The notes: generated by a model not told the origin, from the sequence alone. Shown: positions 16,496 to 24,401, counted from the stretch's first letter. The stretch is DNA of 64,000 nt from Sphingobium limneticum (GCF_008710155.1 NZ_VYPZ01000003.1:1-64000), one strand, 5' to 3'. Numbers and translations are program-made.

Positions 16496-16522
16496 GGGGG
16501 AGGGTGCAGCCTCCCCCTTTTT
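16496..16522 (+). terminator. Intrinsic terminator after the TonB receptor gene
   Basis: GGGGGAGG and CCTCCCCC form a perfect 8-bp stem with a 6-nt loop, followed by TTTTTC. It lies 17 bp after the receptor stop, so the SDR gene is either expressed by read-through or from its own promoter. Confidence 0.85.
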
Positions 16523-16544
16523 CTTTTCAGTATCAGGACGGATC

Positions 16545-17324
16545 ATGGCCGAACATTTCGATTTGCCTGCTAACGGCAGCTTCTCCTTCGCTGGGCGGAC
16601 GGCGCTCATCACCGGCGGCGGGCGAGGCGTGGGGGAGGCGATCGCGCGGGAAATCCATGCCGGCGGCGGCAAGGTGGCGGTCAGCGACGTCGATCTGGCC
16701 GTGGCGCAGCAGGTGGCGGATTCGCTGGACCCAAGCGGCGCGAGCGCCATCGCCCTGCCGCTCGACGTGCGGGAGAAAGCGCAGTTTCTTGCCGCGCGCG
16801 ACCGGATCGTGGCGGAATGGGGCAAGGTCGATATCGTCGTCAACAATGCCGGGTTCGCCAAACGCACCCCGACGCAGGATATCACCCCCGAAGAATTCGA
16901 CGCGATCGTCCAGATCAACATGCGCAGCGTGTTCCTGAGCTGCCAGATTTTTTCCGAACATATGCGCGACCATGGCTATGGCCGCATCGTCAACATCACA
17001 TCGCTGGCCGGGCAGAATGGCGGGACGGTCGCCTCGCCCCATTATGCCGCGTCCAAGGCGGGGGCGATCATGCTGACCAAATATTTCGCCCGCTATCTGG
17101 CCGGGACCGGTGTCACCGTGAACGCCATCGCGCCCGGCCCGATCGACACCGCCAAGGCGCGTCTGTCCGCCGAACAGATTGCACGGGTGGAGGGCGAGGT
17201 GCCGGTCGGCCGCTTCATGGCGGTCAGCGAGATTGCGGCGGCGGCGGCGCTGCTGGCATCGGACCGGGGTGGCTTTTTCGTGGGCGCGACGCTGGACATG
17301 AATGGCGGGTTGTACCTGCGCTGA
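16545..17324 (+). CDS. SDR-family NAD(P)-dependent oxidoreductase
   Basis: The 259-aa classical short-chain dehydrogenase has the cofactor motif TGGGRGVGEA (near residue 20), NNAG (near 100), the catalytic Ser in NITSLAG and the YAASK active site (near 165), then APGPIDT and a C-terminal DMNGGLYLR. ATG 16545 was chosen because the earlier in-frame sequence runs back through the terminator. It sits between the TonB receptor and the second Rieske gene. It could oxidise a dihydrodiol or a secondary alcohol formed by one of the oxygenases; this is inference. Confidence 0.9.
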   Translation: MAEHFDLPANGSFSFAGRTALITGGGRGVGEAIAREIHAGGGKVAVSDVDLAVAQQVADSLDPSGASAIALPLDVREKAQFLAARDRIVAEWGKVDIVVNNAGFAKRTPTQDITPEEFDAIVQINMRSVFLSCQIFSEHMRDHGYGRIVNITSLAGQNGGTVASPHYAASKAGAIMLTKYFARYLAGTGVTVNAIAPGPIDTAKARLSAEQIARVEGEVPVGRFMAVSEIAAAAALLASDRGGFFVGATLDMNGGLYLR

Positions 17325-17347
17325 CATTGGGAAAGCGGGTGATCGGT

Positions 17348-17381
17348 CCGCTAATCTTATCGCTCATCCCGCTAATCTTAT
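17348..17381. repeat. 13-bp direct repeat, 21-bp period, upstream of the second Rieske gene
   Basis: CCGCTAATCTTAT occurs exactly at 17348-17360 and again at 17369-17381. The 21-bp offset equals two helical turns. The pair lies in the 160-bp gap before the VanA-like oxygenase, about 105 bp upstream of its start, a usual position for an activator or repressor recognising direct repeats. Confidence 0.6.
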
Positions 17382-17484
17382 GGCATTATCGCATAGCGAT
17401 TGGCTGGGCCGGTGCGCGCGGCATATTTACGGCACAACAGCAAATGAGGCCGGCAACGCTATCGGCCAGGGTAAGGAGAGTCGG

Positions 17485-18531
17485 ATGTTCATTTATAACG
17501 CCTGGTATGTGGCCGCCTTCGCCGCCGACATTGCCCCCGGCAAGACGCTGGGCCGCAAATATCTGAACAAACCCGTCGTCCTGTTCCGCACCGAAACCGG
17601 TGAGGTCGCCGCGCTGGAGGATCGGTGCAGCCACCGCGCCATGCCGCTGTCTGCCGGTCATGTCGAAGGCGAAATCATCCGCTGCTGCTATCATGGTGTC
17701 GAGTTCGACAAGCGGGGCGCCTGCACCCGCATTCCCAACCAGACCCGCATCCCGCCGGCCGCCAATGTGCGCTATTATCCGGTGGTCGAGAAGGATCATC
17801 TGATCTGGATCTGGATGGGCGAACCCGCGCTGGCCGATCCGTCGATCATCGTCGACAATCCCGAGCATGACGATCCCAAATGGACGTGGCGGCCCTATAA
17901 TTTCCCGGTGAAGGCCAATTGGCAGCTGATCATCGACAATATCATGGACCTGACCCATGTCCCCTATATCCATGCGCGCACGATCGGCGGCAATCCCGAG
18001 CAGCATTATGGCGCGGATACCAAGGTCGAGTTTGACGGGCGCAAGGTTACGCTGCTGCGCAAGATGCCCAACAGCATCCCGCCCAAATCCTATGTCGATG
18101 CGGGCGGCTTCAAGGGGCGGGTAGATCGCTGGCAGGAAGTGCGCTTCAACCCCGGTATCGGCATGACCTGCCGCGTCAACGCCGGTGGCTGCGATGCGGG
18201 TACGGGCGCCTATGAGGGCAAGCGCGACCATGGCTTCATGCTGGCGAACAATCATTTCATCACCCCGGAAACCGAGACGACGAGCCACTATCTGTGGACC
18301 ATCTGCACCACCGCGCCCAAGGAAAGCGGTGTGCCGGACGTGTTGTTCGACCAGTTTTTCGACACGATCACGGAGGATGAGGAAACGTTGCAAGCGCAGC
18401 AGGCGCGGATTGATGACGAGCCGGAGCGCGCCTTTGTCGGCATAGCCAGCGATGGTGCGGTCAACCAGGCCCGCCGCGTACTGAGCGCCTTGTTCGAGGC
18501 GGAACATGAGGGCGTGATTGCGGCGGAGTGA
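17485..18531 (+). CDS. Rieske oxygenase, vanillate/dicamba O-demethylase-like (VanA/DdmC family)
   Basis: The 348-aa protein starts MFIYNAWYVAAFAADI, as VanA and DdmC do. It has the Rieske ligands in RCSHRAMPLS (near residue 50) and RCCYHGVEFD (near 69), and the mononuclear-iron motif DNIMDLTHVPYIH (near 153-165), with Asp and both His in place. GGAGAG lies 4 nt before ATG 17485. Enzymes of this family mostly perform O-demethylation of methoxyaromatics. No reductase gene adjoins it; the VanB-type reductase at 11580 is the nearest candidate. The exact substrate is unknown, so no vanA symbol is given. Confidence 0.9.
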   Translation: MFIYNAWYVAAFAADIAPGKTLGRKYLNKPVVLFRTETGEVAALEDRCSHRAMPLSAGHVEGEIIRCCYHGVEFDKRGACTRIPNQTRIPPAANVRYYPVVEKDHLIWIWMGEPALADPSIIVDNPEHDDPKWTWRPYNFPVKANWQLIIDNIMDLTHVPYIHARTIGGNPEQHYGADTKVEFDGRKVTLLRKMPNSIPPKSYVDAGGFKGRVDRWQEVRFNPGIGMTCRVNAGGCDAGTGAYEGKRDHGFMLANNHFITPETETTSHYLWTICTTAPKESGVPDVLFDQFFDTITEDEETLQAQQARIDDEPERAFVGIASDGAVNQARRVLSALFEAEHEGVIAAE

Positions 18532-18860
18532 CGCCCGGCGTCTATCCAGCGCATGACAGGCAGATGAGTGGCTTACCCGTTGCGGTGCGCGCCGCTGTGA
18601 GGATGTCCGCATCGACCGTGCATTTTGGAGCGAGGGGGCATGGGCAGCTTCCCGCCCCGATTTGCATCCTGAACGGATAGATCCGCAACTTGGCCAAGCC
18701 GACCGCTTGCGGTGACGGGCGCCATGCGCAAACAGGATATATCCCGATCTGCGGACCTCACCGGGTCAGGGACGCAGGCACCTTCATGGCCGCTGTCTAC
18801 GCGGCGGAACATCCCTGCCCATTCAAGGGTTTGATCCTTATACAGTAAGGAGAGACTGAC
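18532..18860. other. Non-coding gap after the second Rieske gene
   Basis: I find no credible gene here. A minus-strand open frame crosses this stretch and the tRNA, but its translation contains the RIRTCD-type stretch produced by reading a tRNA backwards, so it is rejected. TAAGGAGA at 18845-18852 is the ribosome-binding site of the 25-aa membrane peptide. Confidence 0.4.
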
Positions 18861-18938
18861 ATGGGCAAGGGCATATTGTTGTGGTTGCTGGGCGTGCCCA
18901 TTCCAATCATTCTGCTTTTGTGGCTTTTCTTTCACTGA
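18861..18938 (+). CDS. 25-residue single-pass membrane peptide
   Basis: A strong TAAGGAGA Shine-Dalgarno precedes ATG 18861. The 25 codons read MGKGILLWLLGVPIPI followed by a Leu/Phe-rich end, so nearly the whole peptide is one hydrophobic helix with a Pro kink and a Lys at residue 3. I know of similar very small MGKGILLWLLG-type peptides in alphaproteobacteria but cannot name a function. It lies 54 bp before tRNA-Pro. Confidence 0.65.
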   Translation: MGKGILLWLLGVPIPIILLLWLFFH

Positions 18939-18991
18939 TTGCCCAATCGCGATTGACGAAGCGCAATTTTCCCGGCAAGGCCGCCCCTCGT

Positions 18992-19068
<77 letters not shown>

Positions 19069-19271
19069 CTCATCCTTTTCCACCGATCTGGCCTGTCCTG
19101 AAGCGCCCGCTTATGCGGCGCTTGTCGGGCGGTGGAAGGGCATGTCATCCCGATCCATTCTCTTGATACCATCGTAGCGGCCCGCGCCACCGGCTTGGTA
19201 CGCGACGCCCGCTCACTGTCGGGCGATGCCTATGCGGCGGCTGGTCGGCGATCCATGCTGCGCGCACAAAC

Positions 19272-19299
19272 AAAAAGGGCGGGCCATAAAGGCCCGCCC
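19272..19299 (-). terminator. Intrinsic terminator of the lipoprotein gene
   Basis: GGGCGGGCC (19277-19285) and GGCCCGCCC (19291-19299) form a perfect 9-bp stem with a 5-nt loop. On the minus strand a TTTTT run follows. It lies 26 bp downstream of the Ala/Asn-repeat lipoprotein stop. Confidence 0.85.
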
Positions 19300-19324
19300 T
19301 TCGGAAATCTCGCTAACGCGAAGA

Positions 19325-19540
19325 TTAGTGCGCAGCGTTCGCGGCGTTCTCAGCAACGTTGGCGGCGTTCGCAGCAACATTGGCGGCGTTCGCAGCGTTG
19401 TCGGCAGCGTTAGCGGCGTTTTCGACAACGTTTTCAACAACGGCGTTCGAAGCGTTCGCGGTTTCGTTGGCCGGCTTCTCACCGCAAGCAGCGAGGGCCA
19501 TCAGGCTGGCCGAAGCGAAAACAACAGCGATCTTCTTCAT
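19325..19540 (-). CDS. Small lipoprotein with Ala/Asn (NAAN) repeats
   Basis: The 71-aa product has a lipoprotein signal peptide (MKKIAVVFASASLMALAAC, lipidated Cys at residue 19), then GEKPANETAN and a low-complexity tail of repeated N-A-A units with occasional D, V or E (NAANAADNAANAANVAAN). The tail should form an Ala-rich helix with Asn spaced every three to four residues. ATG 19540 was chosen over an upstream in-frame ATG (19561) because the signal peptide begins there. It is a single-gene unit with its own terminator. It resembles entericidin-like small lipoproteins in size only; function unknown. Confidence 0.8.
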   Translation of the reverse strand: MKKIAVVFASASLMALAACGEKPANETANASNAVVENVVENAANAADNAANAANVAANAANVAENAANAAH

Positions 19541-19697
19541 TGTGTACGGCTCCCATAGCATTATGCCGCGTCTGGCACGTTACAAATGTGACCCTACGCG
19601 AGCGACCCGCATTAACGTGTGCGTTGCACAAATCAATGCTTTTCTGCGCCGGTGAGACGATGGAATCACGCGGCAGGGCGTTCTCTACTATAAAAGT

Positions 19698-21065
19698 TCA
19701 GTTAACGCCCATGGATTCTGGCGCGTTGGCGACGCTATCGAGCGTGACGGCCCATGCCGCGACATTCTGACGCAACTGCGCGGGATCCACCTTGTCCAGC
19801 GTATCGTCCGGCGTGTGGTGAATGTCGAAATAGCGGGTGCCGTCCTGTTGCAGGTCGATCACCGGGACGCCGGCCGTGACCAGCGGTTCGATGTCCGATC
19901 CGCCATGGGCCTTGTCCTTGCTCGGCACGATGCCAAGCGGGGCCAAGCCCTGCGCAATGCGCGCGGTGAGGGCGTCATGGCCGGTCGGCAGGGTGAAATC
20001 GACCCGCCACACCTTGTCCGCGCCGAAATCCGATTCCGCCACCAGCGCATGCGGCTCCTTGCCATGAGCGGCGAAATAAGCGCGGCCACCATCGCCGCCC
20101 ACTTCTTCGGCACCGGCAAACAGAACGCGGATGGTGCGGCGCGGCTGGCCCGCCTTCGCCACCTGCAACGCGGCAGCGGCGATGATGCCGCAGCCCGATG
20201 CGTCGTCGATCGCGCCGGTGCCCTGATCCCAACTGTCGAGGTGGCAGGCGGCGACGACCAGTCCGGCCTTGGGATCGGTGCCGGGGATTTCGGCGATGAC
20301 ATTGCCCGAAGGCTGGTCCTTCAATCGCTTCGACACGGCGGTCAGATGCAGGCGCACCGGCTTGCCGCGCGCGGCGATACGGGCCAGCTGCTCGGCATCG
20401 GGCACGCTCAGCGCCACGGCAGGGATCGGCGTCACGCCTTCGGCCCACATCTGCACGCCGGTATGGGCGATGCGGTGATGGTCGGTGCCGATCGACTTGA
20501 CGAGAATGGCGATCGCGCCCTTCTTGGCCGCCACACTCGGTCCCTGGCGGCGGGCCGCACCAAAATAGCCATAGCCCGAACCGTCCTGCGCCGCCTTCAT
20601 CTCATGACTGACAAAGGCGATCTTGCCCTTCAGGCTGCCGTCGGGCGCCGCCAGCAGGTCGGCGATGGTCGGGAAATAGACGATCTCGCCTTCGATTCCC
20701 GCTTCGGGGGTGGAACCGCTATTGCCCAGCGCTGCCACGACCAGATTTTGCGGGAAGGGGCTGACGATATGCGCTTCGTCGCGCACGCGCTGCCACACCG
20801 GCATCTTATAGGATTCGGCGCGGACATTGGAAAAGCCCAGTGCCTTGAGCTTGGCCACAGACCAGTCGCGGGCGAGCGCTTCTTGCGCGGTGCCGGCGGG
20901 GCGGGGGCCGACTTCCGTGGTCAGCCCTTCGGTAATGTCCCAGGCGACATCGTCCTTGAGCGCCGCTTCGCGAATCGCGCTGCCATCGGCCGCATGGGCC
21001 AGAACCGGGGTGAAGATGCTGCCAAGGAGGAGGGCGGCGAGCGGGCCCGATCGGATTTTCTGCAT
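19698..21065 (-). CDS. Secreted M28-family zinc metallopeptidase
   Basis: The 455-aa protein begins with a signal peptide ending in PVLAHA. It has a PA-like inserted domain (about residues 120-240), then the M28 zinc-ligand motifs in order: ACHLDSWDQG (His), AIDDASG (bridging Asp), AGAEEVGG (catalytic and ligand Glu), ESDFGAD (Asp) and YFDIHHTPDD (His). The layout is that of the plasma glutamate carboxypeptidase-type group. ATG 21065 was chosen over an earlier in-frame TTG because it starts the signal peptide. It is divergent from ettA and probably a periplasmic or exported di/oligopeptidase. Confidence 0.9.
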   Translation of the reverse strand: MQKIRSGPLAALLLGSIFTPVLAHAADGSAIREAALKDDVAWDITEGLTTEVGPRPAGTAQEALARDWSVAKLKALGFSNVRAESYKMPVWQRVRDEAHIVSPFPQNLVVAALGNSGSTPEAGIEGEIVYFPTIADLLAAPDGSLKGKIAFVSHEMKAAQDGSGYGYFGAARRQGPSVAAKKGAIAILVKSIGTDHHRIAHTGVQMWAEGVTPIPAVALSVPDAEQLARIAARGKPVRLHLTAVSKRLKDQPSGNVIAEIPGTDPKAGLVVAACHLDSWDQGTGAIDDASGCGIIAAAALQVAKAGQPRRTIRVLFAGAEEVGGDGGRAYFAAHGKEPHALVAESDFGADKVWRVDFTLPTGHDALTARIAQGLAPLGIVPSKDKAHGGSDIEPLVTAGVPVIDLQQDGTRYFDIHHTPDDTLDKVDPAQLRQNVAAWAVTLDSVANAPESMGVN

Positions 21066-21177
21066 GGGTGAAGGCGTAACGGGGCATCCCTCATTTGCCA
21101 ATATGTTCCGCGTCCGCTAACTCGGCGCAGATTTTCAAACCGACTTTCCCGTCCTGATTTCGGAGCAGCGCGCACCT

Positions 21178-22863
21178 ATGTCCGCATCCTCGCAATATGC
21201 CTATGTCATGAAGAGCATGACGAAGACCTTCCCCGGCGCGGCCAAGCCGGTGTTGAGCAATATCAACCTGCAATTCTACCGCGGGTCCAAGATCGGTATC
21301 GTCGGCCCGAACGGTGCGGGTAAGTCGACCCTGATCAAGATCATGGCCGGCATCGACACCGATTTCAGCGGTGAAGCCTGGCCGGGCGAGAATATCACGG
21401 TCGGCTATCTGCCGCAGGAGCCGCAGCTCGATCCCAACAAGTCGGTGCTGGAAAATGTGAAGGACGGCGCCCGCGAGATCGCGGACAAGATGGACCGTTT
21501 CAACGAGATCAGCATGATCATGGCCGATCCGCCGGAAGACGTCGATTTCGACGCGCTGATGGAGGAAATGGGCACGCTCCAGGAACAGATCGACGCGGTC
21601 GATGGCTGGACGCTCGACAACCAGTTGGAAATCGCGATGGAAGCATTGCGCTGCCCGCCGTCCGACTGGTCGGTGGAAAGCCTGTCGGGCGGTGAAAAGC
21701 GCCGTATCGCGCTCACGCGCCTGCTGATCCAGAAGCCCGACATCCTGCTGCTCGACGAACCGACCAACCATCTGGATGCCGAAAGCGTCACTTGGCTGGA
21801 AAATCACCTGAAGGAATATGCCGGGTCGGTCCTGATGATCACCCATGATCGCTACTTCCTCGACAATGTCGTGGGCTGGATCCTGGAACTCGATCGCGGA
21901 AAATATTTCCCCTATGAAGGCAACTACTCCACCTATCTGGAGAAGAAGGCCAAGCGTCTGGAACAGGAAGATCGCGAAGCGACCGGCCGCCAGAAGGCGA
22001 TCAACGACGAGCTGGAATGGATCCGGGCCGGCACCAAGGGCCGCCAGACCAAGTCCAAGGCGCGTATCAAGAAGTTCGAGGAACTGGTCGCAGGGCAGAA
22101 CAACCGTTCGCCCGGCAAGGCCCAGATCGTCATTCAGGTGCCTGAGCGCCTGGGCGGCAAGGTGATCGAATTCAAGAACATCACCAAGGCATTCGGCGAC
22201 AAGCTGCTGTTCGAGGATCTGTCCTTCCTGTTGCCGCCGGGTGGCATCGTGGGTGTCATCGGGCCGAACGGTGCGGGTAAATCGACCCTGTTCAAGCTGA
22301 TCACCGGTCAGGAAACGCCCGATTCGGGCGAGATCGACATGGGCACCACCGTGCGACTGGGCTTCGTCGATCAGAGCCGCGACCATCTGGACGACACCAA
22401 GAATGTCTGGGAAGAAGTGTCGGACGGCCTGGATTATGTGAAGGTCAACGGCCACGACATGTCGACCCGTGCCTATGTCGGCGCCTTCAACTTCAAGGGG
22501 CAGGACCAGCAGAAGAATGTCGGCAAGCTGTCGGGTGGTGAGCGCAACCGCGTCCACATCGCCAAGATGCTGAAAAAGGGTGGCAACGTGTTGCTGCTCG
22601 ACGAACCGACCAACGATCTCGACGTCGAAACGCTGGGCGCGCTGGAAGAAGCCATCGAAAATTTCGCTGGCTGCGCCGTGGTCATCAGCCATGACCGCTT
22701 CTTCCTCGATCGCCTTGCCACCCACATTCTGGCGTTCGAAGGCAACAGCCATGTCGAATGGTTCGAAGGCAATTTCGAAGCCTATGAGGAAGATAAGCGC
22801 CGTCGCCTGGGCGATGCGGCCGATCGCCCGACCGCGCTGGCCTACAAGAAGCTCACCCGTTAA
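21178..22863 (+). CDS. ettA: Energy-dependent translational throttle protein EttA (ABC-F ATPase)
   Basis: The 561-aa protein has two ABC domains with Walker A GPNGAGKST (near residues 43 and 363), LSGGE signatures (LSGGEKRR and LSGGERNR) and Walker B LLLDEPTNHLD and LLLDEPTNDLD. A linker containing the ABC-F toe and arm regions joins them, and there are no membrane segments. ABC-F EttA binds the ribosomal E site and gates the first peptide bond according to ADP/ATP. The length and the N-terminal YAYVMKSMTKTFPG match EttA closely. It is monocistronic with a strong terminator. Confidence 0.96.
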   Translation: MSASSQYAYVMKSMTKTFPGAAKPVLSNINLQFYRGSKIGIVGPNGAGKSTLIKIMAGIDTDFSGEAWPGENITVGYLPQEPQLDPNKSVLENVKDGAREIADKMDRFNEISMIMADPPEDVDFDALMEEMGTLQEQIDAVDGWTLDNQLEIAMEALRCPPSDWSVESLSGGEKRRIALTRLLIQKPDILLLDEPTNHLDAESVTWLENHLKEYAGSVLMITHDRYFLDNVVGWILELDRGKYFPYEGNYSTYLEKKAKRLEQEDREATGRQKAINDELEWIRAGTKGRQTKSKARIKKFEELVAGQNNRSPGKAQIVIQVPERLGGKVIEFKNITKAFGDKLLFEDLSFLLPPGGIVGVIGPNGAGKSTLFKLITGQETPDSGEIDMGTTVRLGFVDQSRDHLDDTKNVWEEVSDGLDYVKVNGHDMSTRAYVGAFNFKGQDQQKNVGKLSGGERNRVHIAKMLKKGGNVLLLDEPTNDLDVETLGALEEAIENFAGCAVVISHDRFFLDRLATHILAFEGNSHVEWFEGNFEAYEEDKRRRLGDAADRPTALAYKKLTR

Positions 22864-22873
22864 TCCGTCGCCG

Positions 22874-22911
22874 CAGGTGCGATTGCAGTTTTTGCAATCG
22901 CACCTGAATTT
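22874..22911 (+). terminator. Intrinsic terminator of ettA
   Basis: CAGGTGCGATTGCA (22874-22887) and TGCAATCGCACCTG (22893-22906) form a perfect 14-bp stem with a 5-nt loop, followed by AATTTTT. It lies 11 bp after the ettA stop. Confidence 0.92.
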
Positions 22912-22939
22912 TTCGCAATTGCGATGGTGGCGCTAACAT
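22912..22939 (+). promoter_or_regulatory. Candidate sigma-70 promoter of an sRNA gene
   Basis: TTCGCA (22912-22917) and TAACAT (22934-22939) are separated by 16 bp and resemble -35 and -10 elements (each about four of six consensus bases). The first element is part of the palindrome-containing 14-mer TTCGCAATTGCGAT, which also occurs 113 bp before hfq. Moderate support only. Confidence 0.4.
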
Positions 22940-22944
22940 TTCAT

Positions 22945-23018
22945 AGAGAGCGGGCCTTTCAGGCATCCTCTCCTAAAAACTTTCAGGGCTGGTCCGCACG
23001 GATCGGCCCTTTTTTTTT
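22945..23018 (+). ncRNA. Candidate small regulatory RNA ending in an intrinsic terminator
   Basis: About 74 nt between the ettA terminator and the convergent peroxidase gene carry structure with no gene to explain it. A 5' stem-loop has outer pair GAGAG/CTCTC (22946-22950 with 22968-22972) and inner pair GCC/GGC around TTTCA. An A-rich single-stranded linker CTAAAAACTTTCA follows. Then GGGCTGGTCC/GGATCGGCCC (22986-22995 with 23000-23009, two wobble pairs, 4-nt loop) is followed by nine T residues. The ATCCTCTCC stretch could pair with a Shine-Dalgarno. Two hairpins plus a U tail are typical of Hfq-dependent sRNAs. It could instead be only a second terminator. Confidence 0.5.
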
Positions 23019-24024
23019 ATCCGACGTTCACCGGGCAGCCGGCCGGTGGCGGACCAAGATCCTTGTTGGTCAGAAAGTCAGGATCGGTCAGCGAATCGAG
23101 GAAGGCCAGTAGGGCGCTCATGTCGACGCCAGCCAGTTGGGCGGCGGCATGACGGCGGATCGCAGCGTCCATGCTCGGGCTTTGGCCATCATGGAGCCAG
23201 GGGCCTGTCATCGCGACATTGCGGAGCGATGGCGTACGAAACTGTTCTGGTGGCGGCTCGAAACCGGGCGGCAGCGGCTTGCCGCCATACAGGCTGCCGT
23301 CCGCTTCACCCAAGGCGGCCGTGCCGACATAATGAACCTGCCCGTCGGTCAAGTCCGGGCCGCTATGGCAGGTTGCGCATCCTGCCACTGCAAACTGCGC
23401 CGCACCCTTCTGCGCAAGAGGCGTCAGCATGCCCCGGTCATGCGGACTGCCGAACGAAATCATCGTGCGCTGAAAAGCGCCCAGCGCTTGCGTAACCCTG
23501 GCATAATTCGCGCCATCCGGCGCCTTGGGAAAGGCCCGCAGGAATAGCAGGCGATAACAGGGATCTGCATTCAATCGCTGGGTCAGTTGCGCTTCATGTC
23601 CCGCCATGCCCATTTCGACCGGCTTGGTGCCGGTCATGGGCACCATCGCCTGCGCCTCCAGCGACGTGATGCCTGCTTCTGTCCAGGTAAAGCCGCTGCG
23701 CCAGGCGAGGTTGGCCAGGCCGGGTACATTGCGCACGCCCATGTCGCCGGTTACGCCGACATGGGTCGGCTGGCCATCGCTGAAGCCGTGCGATTGCTGG
23801 TGGCAATCGGCACAGGCCATGCTGCCGTCCCGCGACAAAGCCCGATCGTAGAAAAGGCGACGGCCCAGCGCGACCTTGGCCGCGCTCATGCCGTTATCGA
23901 CCGGGACAGTCGGTGCGGCGATGCCGGCGGGCAGGTGCGGCCAGCGCCATGCCGGCTGACCGGCCACTACGCCGGTTGCCAACAACCATGTTATACCGAC
24001 GATCGCCGCCATCCCTGCCCGCAA
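23017..24024 (-). CDS. Di-heme cytochrome c peroxidase (MauG/CcpA-like)
   Basis: The 335-aa periplasmic protein has a signal peptide (to about VVAG), two c-type heme motifs CADCH (near residue 70) and CATCH (near 217), and the family segments GRRLFYDRALSRDG and RTPSLRNVAMTGPWLHDG. Family members reduce H2O2 with electrons from cytochrome c or act like MauG. Start: TTG 24024 has AAGGGGA 6 nt upstream; ATG 24012 is the alternative and has no spaced Shine-Dalgarno. Its stop codon overlaps the T-run of the opposite-strand sRNA/terminator. Confidence 0.88.
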   Translation of the reverse strand: MRAGMAAIVGITWLLATGVVAGQPAWRWPHLPAGIAAPTVPVDNGMSAAKVALGRRLFYDRALSRDGSMACADCHQQSHGFSDGQPTHVGVTGDMGVRNVPGLANLAWRSGFTWTEAGITSLEAQAMVPMTGTKPVEMGMAGHEAQLTQRLNADPCYRLLFLRAFPKAPDGANYARVTQALGAFQRTMISFGSPHDRGMLTPLAQKGAAQFAVAGCATCHSGPDLTDGQVHYVGTAALGEADGSLYGGKPLPPGFEPPPEQFRTPSLRNVAMTGPWLHDGQSPSMDAAIRRHAAAQLAGVDMSALLAFLDSLTDPDFLTNKDLGPPPAGCPVNVG

Positions 24025-24121
24025 GGCCTGTCCCCTTCACCCATGCAAGACGCAGGAGGCTGCACGATCCGCAGGGCGGCGTAAAGCGCGGGTGGAAGGG
24101 GCTGGGGAAAAGCTATCGCGC

Positions 24122-24397
24122 TCAGGCGGTCGGGCGTTTCTCGAATGCCGCGAAGGGCGTCACCGCCATGTCGGTCGCTTCGATCCGCGCCACGTCTGCC
24201 GCCGGCGGGCCGTCTTGGGCCAGCGCCATAAATTGCGCGACCGAAGCGTCTTCACCTTCGATCACGGCTTCGACGCTGCCGTCCGTCCGGTTGCGGACCC
24301 ATCCCGTCAGCCCCAGGCCGCGAGCCGTTTCCACGGTCCAGGCCCGATACCAGACGCCCTGCACCCGGCCATGGATCATCAGATGCCGGGCGATCAT
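24122..24397 (-). CDS. Acylphosphatase
   Basis: The 91-aa protein contains the family signature HGRVQGVWYRAWTVETA with the catalytic Arg and, further on, GWVRNRTDGSVEAVIEG with the catalytic Asn. It hydrolyses acyl phosphates such as acetyl or carbamoyl phosphate. The ATG lies 4 bp after the stop of the NYN-LOTUS gene, so they are probably co-transcribed. Length is normal for the family. Confidence 0.93.
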   Translation of the reverse strand: MIARHLMIHGRVQGVWYRAWTVETARGLGLTGWVRNRTDGSVEAVIEGEDASVAQFMALAQDGPPAADVARIEATDMAVTPFAAFEKRPTA

Positions 24398-24401
24398 GGC
24401 G

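Noticed and set aside
11580-18531. Plain vanAB vanillate demethylase assignment
   Set aside because: The VanA-like and VanB-like genes are 5 kb apart on opposite strands, and the VanB-like gene adjoins a different Rieske enzyme. The substrate cannot be set from family alone.
19330-19450. Tandem repeat or CRISPR-like array
   Set aside because: The near-repeats GCAGCGTTGGCGGCGTT are codons of the Asn-Ala-Ala tail of the lipoprotein; units are too short and irregular for CRISPR.
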